Shown: positions 24,560 to 34,472, numbered from the stretch's first letter. The stretch is DNA of 64,000 bases from Pseudobutyrivibrio ruminis CF1b (GCF_000424005.1 NZ_AUJB01000010.1:62001-126000); one strand, 5' to 3'. The notes: generated by a model not told the origin, from the sequence alone. Translations and numbers: made by a program.

Positions 24560-26755
24560 ATGGACAAACATATGATAGTATGCGATGAAATAGATAGTTT
24601 AATCCTAAAATATAATCTGGATAGATTTTATCCTAATTATAGAAAAAGTATATTCGCGAAAGAATTATTAACGGAAATTTTTGCTCAGTTACCTCATGGA
24701 GAAATCGTACACCTACTAGGCGAGAGTCAAGATGATGTTGATCACGTATGTGAGTGTATAGCAAATGATAATATTTCCATTACAAAAGCTGTTGTACCAA
24801 GTGAAAATGATAGTAGAGTATCAGTAAGTGAATACAACCATGTTTTTTGGACATCATTAAAAGATTCAACAAATATAAAACAAAAGATGAAAAACGATGG
24901 AATAGTATATGTTGATATATATGACATATTTAAAAATGCTAATCTTGAGTTTGGAAATGATTTTTATCATGTTTTTGATGAAGAACAAAGTTATGCAGAA
25001 TGGGATAATGATACTAACTATAAAAAAGATGAATTATATCAATATGAATTTAATATGCATTATAAGAAATATGAGGAAGCAGAGTGTTTGCTAGAAAGAA
25101 AGGAATGTTTAATTAGATGTGTATTTATCGCTTTGCTGGCGAGGGATTTTGTGTTATTTAATTCATTAGCTAATTATGATGAGATAAAAAAAGAATTTGC
25201 GATATTACAAGAAGAGATTAATAAAATTTTATCGGGGATAGAAAAAAAGATAAAAGCAAAACTATCGGATGACATATTAGTTTTTTGGATAGATGCAGTT
25301 GCGTATGGAGATAGGAGTCTAATATCATTTTGGAATAAGAAAAAAGAAAATGCTTTAACTTTTGAAAATGCTTACACAGTAACGCCTAATACAAAACCGA
25401 CGCTTAGGGCCATGTTTTGTCAAAAAACAGAAGTATCAGATAGGGGATATAAAATAAAGGAAATTAATAAGGAAAACAGTCCTCTGATAAGATATTTGGA
25501 GAATTCTGGGTATAGAGTAAAGTCTATTAGTGGTTACTATGGCACGTTGGCAGATAAAATTGAAATTAAAAGAAAATTTGGATTTCGTGCTCAGGCGTCT
25601 TTAATTTTATGGAATCTTGTGCAACAGTTAGTAAATTCAGATGAGAATCAGTTCATTATATCTCATTTTTTCATTGAAACTCATTATCCATATTTATCAC
25701 TTGGTAAATATGGATATGATAATGACGAGCAAATTAGAAAGGATGCAGGGGAGAAAAAAATTGATGAGCAACTCACTTTTTATGAGCGATTTATGCCAAA
25801 CAATGCAATACGAATTTATATGAGTGATCATGGAAAAGGGAGAGATTTGTCGGATCATCATATAAATTTTGATATCGTTTCTTCCAGCATAACGAAAAAA
25901 AGAATAAGTAAGTTTTTTTCGATAATTGATTTTTATTATGTAATAAAAGATTTGGCTGAGTATGGGGAATTGAAAAGTAAAATATATAGGGATTCTGTAC
26001 CTATAGAAGTTCTTGATATATACAACAAGAATAATGTTAGAAAAAATTTAGAGTCGCGAGTCAATATGAGTCCATTAAATTTTGGCTATGTAGGAGACTT
26101 GGATCGAAAATATGTTAGAAAGAGCTTCTCAAATGGGATTAAGTGGGGAGCACCTCTTAAGTGCTACGATAAATATTTACCAGATAATTCTGCAAAGGAG
26201 CAAATATATGCGTTGGGCTTAAGGATAAGGGGCCTTCATGAAGCTTTTCCTAATGAAATATTGATGGATGATAAATTTAAATATTCTCGGTTAATGCATG
26301 TTCTTTATGCTGAATATATGGATAGATTGTCAGAAAGATTGGGGATTATAGAAAGGATTTTTTTTAATTATAGTAATAATGAGATAGTTTTACGTATGGG
26401 TGGAGTACATTCATTTATGCTATTAAAAATGCTTTCACCAAGGGCAAAAAAGAAAATAAGTTTAATTATAGATAATAATGCAGATTGTGTATGTAATGGT
26501 CAGGGAAAGCAGATATTAAGCCAAAAAGATTTTTTAGAACAGGGAATAAAAAATTGTAAAGCTATACTTATCTCAAGTTATCATAACCGATGTTTTATAT
26601 ATGATGAAATCAGACAAGGATTGTATGATGGCTTGGAAATAATAGATTTGTATACGATTTTTGAACAAGAAGAGATTGCATGTACAAGTGATTTTTATGA
26701 TGCAATTTATGAGGATGACTACAAGTTAGCGATTACAATGCTAGAAGAATTGTGA
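24560..26755 (+). CDS. Alkaline phosphatase/sulfatase-superfamily transferase, multidomain
   Basis: A 731-residue protein. The middle (about 238-440) has the superfamily's metal-binding elements: VFWIDAVAYGD at 241-251, a candidate nucleophile threonine in TPNTKPTLRAMF (275-286), ETHYPY at 373-378 and YMSDHGKG at 420-427. Members in glycan loci are often phosphoethanolamine, phosphoglycerol or similar transferases. This one has no membrane helices, so it would act in the cytoplasm, which is unusual for the LtaS/EptA type. The N-terminus (about 45-130) and the C-terminus (about 600-725, EIVLRMGGVHSFMLLKML) look like nucleotide-fold modules. A role as a sulfate- or phosphate-group transferase is an inference. 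Confidence 0.6.
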   Translation: MDKHMIVCDEIDSLILKYNLDRFYPNYRKSIFAKELLTEIFAQLPHGEIVHLLGESQDDVDHVCECIANDNISITKAVVPSENDSRVSVSEYNHVFWTSLKDSTNIKQKMKNDGIVYVDIYDIFKNANLEFGNDFYHVFDEEQSYAEWDNDTNYKKDELYQYEFNMHYKKYEEAECLLERKECLIRCVFIALLARDFVLFNSLANYDEIKKEFAILQEEINKILSGIEKKIKAKLSDDILVFWIDAVAYGDRSLISFWNKKKENALTFENAYTVTPNTKPTLRAMFCQKTEVSDRGYKIKEINKENSPLIRYLENSGYRVKSISGYYGTLADKIEIKRKFGFRAQASLILWNLVQQLVNSDENQFIISHFFIETHYPYLSLGKYGYDNDEQIRKDAGEKKIDEQLTFYERFMPNNAIRIYMSDHGKGRDLSDHHINFDIVSSSITKKRISKFFSIIDFYYVIKDLAEYGELKSKIYRDSVPIEVLDIYNKNNVRKNLESRVNMSPLNFGYVGDLDRKYVRKSFSNGIKWGAPLKCYDKYLPDNSAKEQIYALGLRIRGLHEAFPNEILMDDKFKYSRLMHVLYAEYMDRLSERLGIIERIFFNYSNNEIVLRMGGVHSFMLLKMLSPRAKKKISLIIDNNADCVCNGQGKQILSQKDFLEQGIKNCKAILISSYHNRCFIYDEIRQGLYDGLEIIDLYTIFEQEEIACTSDFYDAIYEDDYKLAITMLEEL

Positions 26756-26772
26756 TTTGTGTAGGTGAATCT

Positions 26773-28032
26773 ATGAGAAGAGTGTTTATCAAGGAAAAAT
26801 CTGAATATATTGATGTATCTGATAGAAGGATGGTTCTATGGTCAGCCGGATTTAATTCTAGGAAAATTAGTATTGAATATCAACTAAATAACATTGATTG
26901 TGTAGTTGATGGTAATCCAGAAAAACAGGGTACAAGTCTAATCCTTTGCGGGAAAGAATACACGGTTTTAGCTCCGGAAATTATTAGAAAAGAAAATGTA
27001 AATGAATATTTCATTTTGATTGGTAGCACAGATTATAAAGCTAGTATAATGAAAGATATTAATACAATTCTTGGTGAAAAAGTAATTGTATGTGACGACA
27101 TAGAAAATTTGATTTATGGCTATAATGAGCTAGATGAGTTGTTTTGGGATCCCAGGTTATTTAAGGAGATTTCAGAAAAAAATATTTCTCTTAAGATTCC
27201 GTATTATATAGATAAAATTAAACAAATTACAAAAGATTTTTTCAAAGGCGAGGTTGTGTTTATTCCATTATACTCGGGTACACGTTTGTGTTTTAGAACG
27301 CTTGGTCAAAATGAAGATATTGTGTTTCACATACCTGCATTTGTATTTAGAGAAGAATATTCACAATCTTCCAAAACATTTATATACAATAGTTGTTTAG
27401 CAATTAAAAATATAAAAAAAATAAATACGCCTATTATATATATTGATGAGGAAGGATTAGTTATTGAAAAATATTGTAAACCTATAAATTGGAGTAAAAA
27501 GTTGGTGGAATCCGCTGTTTTACTTTTAAAAGATATACACTTATCTGGGAACGTTATCAATGTAAAACATAGTTTTAAAGAAAAACTACAAAGTAAAGAG
27601 CAATTTATATTGGGGAAAAAGGCTGAAATATCAGATGACTTTTTAGACGTCTTACACAATATCATATACGCAGAATTAGAAGAATATGAAGCTTGTTTAT
27701 GTCATGGAGATGCCTATTCACAAAATATGGGTATGCTTGATAATAAAATAGTAATGTACGATTGGGAATGGGTAGGGATGTCTGACCCAATGTTTGATTT
27801 GGTAAATTTTTATTATGATATAGGAAAGAAATATTATGGCATGGATGAAATATTGGAGTTATATTTGGGAAGGATTGTAACAAATGAAGAGCTGTTCCAT
27901 GCAAATATTATATATGTAGCCATACAAACCAAAGACTATTTCAATTTATTAAGAAATAATCTTTTGTACAATAATCATACATATGAAAAGCTTTTGGTAG
28001 AGGAAGTTAATTTATTGCTTACTTATAAATAA
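26773..28032 (+). CDS. Choline-kinase/aminoglycoside-phosphotransferase-like kinase with N-terminal Rossmann module
   Basis: The start is ATG 26773 with AGGTGA 6 bases upstream; an in-frame TTG at 26752 overlaps the previous stop. The 419-residue product has a Rossmann-like module at about 15-110 (RRMVLWSAGFNSRKISIEYQ). A kinase domain ends with the catalytic loop CHGDAYSQNMGML and the metal site VMYDWEWVGMSDPMFDLVNF. These are the Brenner and DWE motifs of choline kinase and APH enzymes. It probably phosphorylates a small amino-alcohol or a sugar used to decorate the glycan; substrate unknown. Confidence 0.7.
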   Translation: MRRVFIKEKSEYIDVSDRRMVLWSAGFNSRKISIEYQLNNIDCVVDGNPEKQGTSLILCGKEYTVLAPEIIRKENVNEYFILIGSTDYKASIMKDINTILGEKVIVCDDIENLIYGYNELDELFWDPRLFKEISEKNISLKIPYYIDKIKQITKDFFKGEVVFIPLYSGTRLCFRTLGQNEDIVFHIPAFVFREEYSQSSKTFIYNSCLAIKNIKKINTPIIYIDEEGLVIEKYCKPINWSKKLVESAVLLLKDIHLSGNVINVKHSFKEKLQSKEQFILGKKAEISDDFLDVLHNIIYAELEEYEACLCHGDAYSQNMGMLDNKIVMYDWEWVGMSDPMFDLVNFYYDIGKKYYGMDEILELYLGRIVTNEELFHANIIYVAIQTKDYFNLLRNNLLYNNHTYEKLLVEEVNLLLTYK

Positions 28033-28049
28033 TGTAATGGGGAAATGGT

Positions 28050-29309
28050 ATGGATGTTGTTTATATAACAGATGAATATTATATAATGCCAACGACGGTA
28101 TCTATAGTTTCATTAATAGAAAACAATAAGGAGGCATTTGGTACTATTTATGTAATATGTGAAGGGTGCACTGCTAAAGAACTTGAAAAGATATTAAATT
28201 TAAAAACTTATAGATGGGATATAAAAATTATTAATGTTGACTCTGAAAAATATATTGAATTAGAGCAGGAGTTAAAGGATAAAACAAATACACATGTTTC
28301 CCGTGCTGCATTGCATAAGTTTAGCATTCCAAACTTAATTAAAGATGTTGACAAAATATTATATATAGACGGCGATATAATAGTTAACAAAAGTATAAAA
28401 AATCTATTTGATATTGATTTAGAAGGATACTATATGGCTGCTGTAGAAGACATGGGTAATCTTATGTTTTGTTACAAGGGAGAGCCGTCTCATTCTGATA
28501 GGATAGAAATGAAAGGCGAAAAGTATTACAATTCCGGGTTAATGCTTTTGAATCTTAAAGAGATGAGGAAGGATTCTGTTGGAGAGAAATTGTTAGATTA
28601 TAGAATAAATAAGATAAATTATTTTATGGATCAAGATGCTTTTAATTATTGCATGCATGAAAGGATATTAGAACTTTCTTATAAATTTAACTTTCGAGCT
28701 CCTTTGTTTTATGAAGCAAACTTTGATGAAATTAATACATTGTTCTTTGAATCAAGATATACTAGTTACGATGAATTATTAAACGATATGGTGATATTGC
28801 ATCTTTCTGCAAATTATAAACCATGGGAATATTACACCCAATTTTTCTCGGATATATTCTTGAAATATTATAAAAAAAGTCCTTATAAAGACATTTCTAT
28901 TTCATTAAGGTCGCTAGAACATCAAATATGGGATAATTGGTATACTTTATATAAGGAAAATGGAGAACTATTGGCAGTACAGAGTTTATATCAAAATGAT
29001 ATAGCACATATGGATTATAAGTTCCCGTATGAAAAAATCCCTAAAGGATCACAGCTGGTTATCTATGGCGCTGGAAAGGTGGGAAAAAATTTTGTGGAAC
29101 AACTTAATAAGACTAACTATTGTGAAGTAGTCCTATGGGTTGATTCGAGATATAAAGAGCTGAAGGATGTAAGTTCTCCAGATAGTATAAGAAACGCTGA
29201 GTATGATGCCGTATTAGTTGCTGCAATATCTAAAGATGTTATAGAAGATATTTTAACAAAACTAAGTATGTATGATGTACAGAAGGAATGTATTGTTACA
29301 ATCTACTGA
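28050..29309 (+). CDS. Family 8 glycosyltransferase with C-terminal Rossmann module
   Basis: A 419-residue protein. Residues 1-270 are a GT8 domain (retaining, GT-A fold), with VYITDEYYIMPTTVSIVSL at the start and the metal-binding DxD motif as YIDGDIIVNKS at 105-115. NSGLMLLNLKEM and a FMDQDAFNYC segment follow. Relatives such as LgtC use UDP-galactose or UDP-glucose. Residues about 330-419 (LVIYGAGKVGKNFVEQL, then AVLVAAISKDVIEDIL) form the Rossmann-like module shared across the cluster. It is followed by a 15-bp perfect terminator hairpin, so the first half of the cluster ends here. Confidence 0.8.
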   Translation: MDVVYITDEYYIMPTTVSIVSLIENNKEAFGTIYVICEGCTAKELEKILNLKTYRWDIKIINVDSEKYIELEQELKDKTNTHVSRAALHKFSIPNLIKDVDKILYIDGDIIVNKSIKNLFDIDLEGYYMAAVEDMGNLMFCYKGEPSHSDRIEMKGEKYYNSGLMLLNLKEMRKDSVGEKLLDYRINKINYFMDQDAFNYCMHERILELSYKFNFRAPLFYEANFDEINTLFFESRYTSYDELLNDMVILHLSANYKPWEYYTQFFSDIFLKYYKKSPYKDISISLRSLEHQIWDNWYTLYKENGELLAVQSLYQNDIAHMDYKFPYEKIPKGSQLVIYGAGKVGKNFVEQLNKTNYCEVVLWVDSRYKELKDVSSPDSIRNAEYDAVLVAAISKDVIEDILTKLSMYDVQKECIVTIY

Positions 29310-29334
29310 CATAATTAAAACATATGTAAAGATT

Positions 29335-29369
29335 AATGTTTCAAGAGTAATATATACTCTTGAAACATT
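29335..29369. terminator. Bidirectional terminator hairpin
   Basis: AATGTTTCAAGAGTA and TACTCTTGAAACATT form a perfect 15-bp stem with a 5-base loop. A T-rich tract follows on the plus strand and A-rich sequence precedes it. It lies between the convergent GT8 and AAA/DUF4143 genes. Confidence 0.8.
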
Positions 29370-29403
29370 TTGGATTTTTATGGCGTCTAGACACTTTGAA
29401 GAT

Positions 29404-30756
29404 TTAAAATTCTTCCAGTACAAATGGGAGCATGTATATAGGTTTGAATTTCAAAGCATTATCATGACCAACATCTTTTTGTGAGAACAAGAATGATTCT
29501 AAAACATATTTTGAATATTTCTCACAAAAAATGTCCATAGAGACATGCTTTTTAGAGGCGGAAGATTTGATTTCAAATGGGACAATTTTAGCTTTTTTTT
29601 GCAGTATGAAATCCACCTCGTAAGAATGTGTGCTGGTCTTACTTTGCCAGGTATGGTAATAAAGGTCTGTATTTGTTGCTGTAATTATTTGAGCTGCAGC
29701 GTTTTCGTACATGTATCCTAAATCTGCTGGTAATTTATCACTTAATAATTTACTATAGATATTTTCATCAGTTTTCGATGCAGCTTTAAATATAAGAGTT
29801 GTAAATAAACCGATATCTGATAAATATAATTTGTATGTGGAAGTATCTTTTGTTTGTGATAATGCTATGCTAGGATTAGTGGAGTTATAACAAGGAATAA
29901 CGGTTTTAGAATCTAATAGGTCAGATAATCGTTCAACATCCTTGTTTGTTTTTCTTTTTTGTGTGGCCTGAGATATTTGGTATTTTTTCTTGTCAGTTGC
30001 TAATTGGCTTGGTATTGACTCATACATTTTACCGATTAATCCTGAAGAATCAATCTTTTTAAAATCATCTATATAGAGATCAATAATAGCTCTCTTTATT
30101 CTGTCGATTTCCGAGAAATTTTCACCTCTAACATAAGCATCTACAGCCTGAGGCATACCACCAACGGCCATATATATACGAAAATCTCGCATAAGCTTTC
30201 GGTTTGTTCCATTACCGACTTCAATATTAAGTTTATAAAGCTCACGTAATCTTCCATATGTGTCATTATCTGCAGCCCACATAAATTCTTCGTAATCCAT
30301 AGGATGGATAGCAATTTTGTGTTCTTCTGAAGGAATAACAATATCCTTTACGTTTTTCTTAATACTAATTAATGAGCCAGTTTCTATATAATCATATCTA
30401 CCATCTGCGACCAGATATTTTATCGCCTGTCTAACCTTTGGCTGACGTTGAATTTCATCGAAAATAATAACGGATTCTCTTGGATATAGTGTGATATCTG
30501 TTACAGTTTGTAAACGTAAGAAGAATACATCAAGTGATGCAATATCCTCAAATACATCTAATAAATCTTTTGTAACATTTGCAAAGTCAATTTTAATATA
30601 GGATTTATAGTTTTCCTGAGCAAAAATTTCAGCGATAGTTGATTTTCCTACACGACGAGGGCCTTCGAGTAGAGCAGCATAATTAGGCGCATATTTATCT
30701 TTCCATATTTTTAAATCATCGATAGCTTTTCTTTTAAAAATAGTTTTATTAGACAT
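29404..30756 (-). CDS. AAA ATPase with DUF4143 domain (antisense insertion in the cluster)
   Basis: A 450-residue protein on the minus strand. The ATG at 30756 has GGAG 5 bases upstream; the ATG at 30768 overlaps that ribosome site. Walker A is EGPRRVGKST at 31-40 and Walker B SVIIFDEIQRQP at 95-106. The C-terminal DUF4143 part ends in a nuclease-like stretch (SYEVDFILQKKAKIVPFEIK). Family role unknown; such genes behave as mobile single-gene cassettes in gut anaerobes. It splits the glycan cluster, being opposite in strand to every other gene in the window. Confidence 0.85.
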   Translation of the reverse strand: MSNKTIFKRKAIDDLKIWKDKYAPNYAALLEGPRRVGKSTIAEIFAQENYKSYIKIDFANVTKDLLDVFEDIASLDVFFLRLQTVTDITLYPRESVIIFDEIQRQPKVRQAIKYLVADGRYDYIETGSLISIKKNVKDIVIPSEEHKIAIHPMDYEEFMWAADNDTYGRLRELYKLNIEVGNGTNRKLMRDFRIYMAVGGMPQAVDAYVRGENFSEIDRIKRAIIDLYIDDFKKIDSSGLIGKMYESIPSQLATDKKKYQISQATQKRKTNKDVERLSDLLDSKTVIPCYNSTNPSIALSQTKDTSTYKLYLSDIGLFTTLIFKAASKTDENIYSKLLSDKLPADLGYMYENAAAQIITATNTDLYYHTWQSKTSTHSYEVDFILQKKAKIVPFEIKSSASKKHVSMDIFCEKYSKYVLESFLFSQKDVGHDNALKFKPIYMLPFVLEEF

Positions 30757-30804
30757 ATTTTTCTCCATAAATTGCGTAAAATTTCATTAAATCTAAATCA
30801 TAAA

Positions 30805-30896
30805 AATGACATAATTTCAATATAATAATAAATCCAAAATGTCATTATTTCAATATAATAATTTAGAATTAATGTCAGTATTTCAATTTGAATATA
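30805..30896 (-). repeat. Three tandem iterons over the promoter of the AAA/DUF4143 gene
   Basis: Three copies of ATGWCAnTATTTCAAT plus an AT-rich tail start near 30805, 30839 and 30871, about 33 bases apart. Read on the minus strand each copy contains TTGAAAT-ATGACAT. TTGAAA of the middle copy followed 17 bases later by TATTAT of the next makes a good promoter for the minus-strand gene. They may be operators for autoregulation. Confidence 0.65.
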
Positions 30897-30996
30897 TAAT
30901 GTGTGACAATTCGGTGTTCAAGAGGTAATTGTATTGTAGATATATACTAGTTTTAATATAATTATTACATAAATAGATGCATGGTGGGGATAAAAT

Positions 30997-32001
30997 ATGA
31001 TAATTACACAAACTCCTTTTAGAATGTCCTTTTTTGGTGGCGGCACAGATATGGAAGAATTTTTCCGTGAATATGGTGGTGCTGTTATATCTACCACATT
31101 TGATAAATATTGTTATGTGAATGTACGTCATTTGCCTCCATTTTTTGACTATTCAACAGAGTTGGCATATTCAAAAATGGAGCGAGTGTCTGATATAGAG
31201 GAAATAATTCATCCAGCTATCAGAAATGCAATGCAGATGCTCAATATGAAGGATATTAGGTTAACTTATGAAGCTGATTTGCCGGCGCGTTCAGGCCTTG
31301 GTACGTCAAGCTCTTTTGCAGTAGGAATGTTGAATGCATTTTATGCATTAGAAGGAAAATATGTAAGTAAAAAAAAGCTAGCAGATGATGCTATATATTT
31401 GGAGCGAAAATTATGTGATGAAGTTGGAGGATGGCAAGATCAGATAGCAGCTTCTTTTGGAGGGCTTAATAGAATTAATTTTAATGCGAATGGGTATGAA
31501 GTATTACCAATAATTATATCACCTGAGAGAAAAGAAAAACTAAATAGTAATTTAATGATGTTTTTTACAGGATTTACCAGACTTTCTTCAGATGTGCAAA
31601 AAGCTAATGCCGCATCGGTTAAGGACGAAAAGGCTAAAATTGAAAGTTTAAAGGAGATGCTTTCACTGGTAGACGAAGCTGAGAAAATACTAGTAGATAA
31701 CAATACTGAATTAGATGAGTTTGGAAGATTATTGGATTATACCTGGAAATTAAAGAGAAAAACTGGGGGTGCTGTTTCAACTAGTGGGATAGATGAATTG
31801 TATGATAAAGGAATTAGGGCTGGTGCTATTGGAGGCAAACTTTTAGGTGCTGGAGGCGGAGGCTTTTTAGTTTTTTATGTTGAAAAAGATAAGCAGGAGA
31901 ATGTAAGAAAGAAAATGTCTAATTTATTGTCCATACCATTTATGTTTGAAGATGGAGGAACTCGTGTGATTCATTATTCTCCTGAGATACAAGAAATATA
32001 A
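30997..32001 (+). CDS. hddA: GHMP kinase, D-glycero-D-manno-heptose 7-phosphate kinase-like
   Basis: A 334-residue GHMP kinase resembling HddA. It begins with TPFRMSFFGGGTD, has the ATP-binding GHMP motif LPARSGLGTSSSFAVG at about 95-110, EVGGWQDQIAASFGG and the late GGKLLGAGGGGFLVFY. HddA phosphorylates D,D-heptose 7-phosphate at C1 with alpha stereochemistry in the GDP-heptose route. The next gene encodes the matching nucleotidyltransferase and phosphatase in one chain, which strongly supports this. GGTGGGG precedes the ATG. Confidence 0.8.
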   Translation: MIITQTPFRMSFFGGGTDMEEFFREYGGAVISTTFDKYCYVNVRHLPPFFDYSTELAYSKMERVSDIEEIIHPAIRNAMQMLNMKDIRLTYEADLPARSGLGTSSSFAVGMLNAFYALEGKYVSKKKLADDAIYLERKLCDEVGGWQDQIAASFGGLNRINFNANGYEVLPIIISPERKEKLNSNLMMFFTGFTRLSSDVQKANAASVKDEKAKIESLKEMLSLVDEAEKILVDNNTELDEFGRLLDYTWKLKRKTGGAVSTSGIDELYDKGIRAGAIGGKLLGAGGGGFLVFYVEKDKQENVRKKMSNLLSIPFMFEDGGTRVIHYSPEIQEI

Positions 32002-32019
32002 ATAATTTCAGGAGGCAGT

Positions 32020-33309
32020 ATGAAGGCTGTAATAATGGCAGGTGGACAGGGAAAAAGAATTTCAGAAATTTTTCCGGATATTCCCAAACCTATGATTCCT
32101 ATCGAGGGAGTGCCTGTTCTAGAACGTGAGATATCTGTTCTTAGAGAACAGGATATTACTGAAATAATATTAACTGTAGGTTATAAAGCAAAAAAAATAA
32201 TAGAATATTTCGGAGATGGTAATAAATATGGAGTTAATATTGAGTATTATGTGGAAGAGCAACCATTAGGGAATGCGGGAGCCTTATATGAAATAAAAAG
32301 TAAGCTCACAGAAGATTTTCTATTACTAAATGCAGATTCTCTTTTTAATGTAGACTTTCAGAGATTTATTGAATACCACAATAGAAAAGGTGGAAAGGCT
32401 ACAATTTTCACACATCCCAATTCACATCCATATGATAGCAGTCTTATTATTGCAAAGGACGGAAAAGTAACTGATTGGATAATGAAAGATGAGGAACATC
32501 CTAAGTTTTATCAAAATAGAGTTAATGCTGGATTACATATACTTTCACCCAAACTATTGAATGAACGTCCAAATACGGAAAAAGTAGATTTAGATAAACA
32601 AATATTACAGCCATTGGTTAAGTCAGAAGATTTATATTGTTATGACAGCCCAGAATATGTAAAGGATATGGGAACTCCTGAACGTTATTACCAGGTGAGC
32701 GAGGACTATAAGCGAGGGATTATAGAAAAAAAGAATTTACATAGTAAGCAATGTGCAATTTTCCTAGATAGAGATGGCACGATAAATGTTGAAAAAGGAT
32801 TCCTTAGTAATATCGAACAGTTTGAATTATTGCCGAAAGTTTCAGAAGCTATTAGGAAGATAAATGAAAGCGGATTTTTGGCAATAGTTATAACAAATCA
32901 ACCGGTAATTGCTAGAGGTGAAATAAGTTTTACGGGTCTAGAAGAAATCCATAATAAAATGGAGACATTGTTGGGGGCAGATGGTGCATACTTAGACGAT
33001 ATTTACTATTGTCCTCATCATCCTGATAAAGGCTTCAAAGGTGAAGTTAAAGAACTAAAAGTAAATTGTAGTTGTAGAAAGCCGAAACCGGGGATGATAT
33101 TAAGTGCAGCTGAAAAGTTCAATATTGATTTGTCAAAATCATGGATGATTGGAGACAGTGAGCGAGACGTTTTGGCTGGAAAAGCGGCTGGATGTAAAAC
33201 AATACTTATCGCTGATGATACAAGAAAAAGATATGGGCAAGATTATACCGTGTCAAATTTATACGAAGGAATAAATTTATTGATTCAAATTCATAATTTA
33301 GAGGTGTGA
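32020..33309 (+). CDS. Fusion: HddC-like nucleotidyltransferase + GmhB-like heptose-bisphosphate phosphatase
   Basis: A 429-residue two-enzyme protein. Residues 1-235 are a sugar-1-phosphate nucleotidyltransferase (MAGGQGKRI at 5-13, IPKPMIPI, EEQPLGNAGAL, LLNADSLF). Residues about 243-429 are a HAD phosphatase of the GmhB type, with AIFLDRDGTIN, TNQPVIARG, the zinc cysteines in YYCPHHP and CSCRKPKPGM, and MIGDSERDVLAG. In the GDP-D,D-heptose pathway these are the last two activities: 7-phosphate removal and transfer of GMP. Gene fusion of the two is seen in other bacteria. A separate gmhB at 41917 in the same cluster makes this phosphatase domain a second copy. Confidence 0.8.
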   Translation: MKAVIMAGGQGKRISEIFPDIPKPMIPIEGVPVLEREISVLREQDITEIILTVGYKAKKIIEYFGDGNKYGVNIEYYVEEQPLGNAGALYEIKSKLTEDFLLLNADSLFNVDFQRFIEYHNRKGGKATIFTHPNSHPYDSSLIIAKDGKVTDWIMKDEEHPKFYQNRVNAGLHILSPKLLNERPNTEKVDLDKQILQPLVKSEDLYCYDSPEYVKDMGTPERYYQVSEDYKRGIIEKKNLHSKQCAIFLDRDGTINVEKGFLSNIEQFELLPKVSEAIRKINESGFLAIVITNQPVIARGEISFTGLEEIHNKMETLLGADGAYLDDIYYCPHHPDKGFKGEVKELKVNCSCRKPKPGMILSAAEKFNIDLSKSWMIGDSERDVLAGKAAGCKTILIADDTRKRYGQDYTVSNLYEGINLLIQIHNLEV

Positions 33310-33315
33310 ATAAAA

Positions 33316-34461
33316 ATGGGTGTCATGAAGTTGCAAGACTATTTTGATACGGATGCAAATAAAGAATATTTGGAAATAGGGCCTCTTTATAATCCAATGT
33401 TGAAAAAGGGAGAATATAACGTAAGATATTTGGATTTTAGAACTACTGAAGAAGTTAAGGCGACCTATGAAGGTTCTTATGCAGATGTAAGTGGAATAGT
33501 AGATATAGATTATGCCACAGGAAGTAGAAGTTATAAAGAAACTGTAGGGAATCAAAGATTTGATGGAGTATATTCACGACATTGTATTGAACATACATAT
33601 GATGTCATTGGGCATCTTATGGACGTGGCAAGTATTTTAAAGGAAGTAGGAAGGTATGTAATTGAAATTCCGGACGGAAGTTGTTGGTTTGATTATTTTA
33701 GGCAGCCGACTACTTTTCGTGAAGCATACTGTGTATATAAAGGGGCATCTCTAAACTGTTTTATATCCGAAAGTGGCTTAGATACAATTCCTCTATTTAG
33801 TGGTTCTGACATCGAAAAGTTTAAAAGAAAGGATGTTTCATTTATAGGGGAACTGATTGGAGAAGAGTATAGAATAAAAAAAAGTAAAGAGATTATGGAA
33901 GGGGAAGATATCTTCTACCCTGAAGACAGTCCTCATATTTGGGTATTTACTACAAGGAGTTTTTTGGAGCTGTACCGAGATTGTTTACGATTTAATATTT
34001 TCCCATACAAAATGATTTTTTATAGTGGTCCTGATAGTGAAGGTAGAGATTGTACTATAAAAGTAGTATTGGAAAAGTGTTCAAGAATTCTTGAAGATGA
34101 TGACTATAGACTATCAGAAATTATTCGTACGCAGTTAAGGATTGAAGAAATTGGAGGAGAAACTGGTGGAAGAATAGCTAGTGCCTTTAAAAATAATAAA
34201 GAGGTTTATTTATATGGTAAAGGGAAGGTTTCCAAGATTTTATATGATGCTTTCAGAGAATTCTTTGATAAAAATGTAGGATTTGTAGTTTCAGATGATG
34301 TGGAACAAGACGGTGATGACGTATTGAAGCTTTCGCAGCTAAAACCATCAGAAAATGTGTTTATTATTATAGCTACAAAGACAAAAGAATATGTTGAACA
34401 GATGGAAGAAAACTTAGTAATAAACGGATTTATACGGGGGGAGCACTATATAACTATTTAG
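33316..34461 (+). CDS. SAM methyltransferase-like protein with C-terminal Rossmann module
   Basis: A 381-residue protein. The first 130 residues contain YLEIGPLYNPML (residues 18-29) and FDGVYSRHCIEHTYDVIGHL, then KEVGRYVIEIPDG, the order of motifs in class I methyltransferases of glycan loci. The middle is unassigned. Residues about 295-381 (EVYLYGKGKVSKILYDAF, then VFIIIATKTKEYVEQM) are the shared Rossmann-like module. The transferred group could be a methyl on a heptose or other sugar; this is inference. It lies 6 bases after the HddC/GmhB fusion. Confidence 0.6.
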   Translation: MGVMKLQDYFDTDANKEYLEIGPLYNPMLKKGEYNVRYLDFRTTEEVKATYEGSYADVSGIVDIDYATGSRSYKETVGNQRFDGVYSRHCIEHTYDVIGHLMDVASILKEVGRYVIEIPDGSCWFDYFRQPTTFREAYCVYKGASLNCFISESGLDTIPLFSGSDIEKFKRKDVSFIGELIGEEYRIKKSKEIMEGEDIFYPEDSPHIWVFTTRSFLELYRDCLRFNIFPYKMIFYSGPDSEGRDCTIKVVLEKCSRILEDDDYRLSEIIRTQLRIEEIGGETGGRIASAFKNNKEVYLYGKGKVSKILYDAFREFFDKNVGFVVSDDVEQDGDDVLKLSQLKPSENVFIIIATKTKEYVEQMEENLVINGFIRGEHYITI

Positions 34462-34472
34462 GAGCGAATAAG

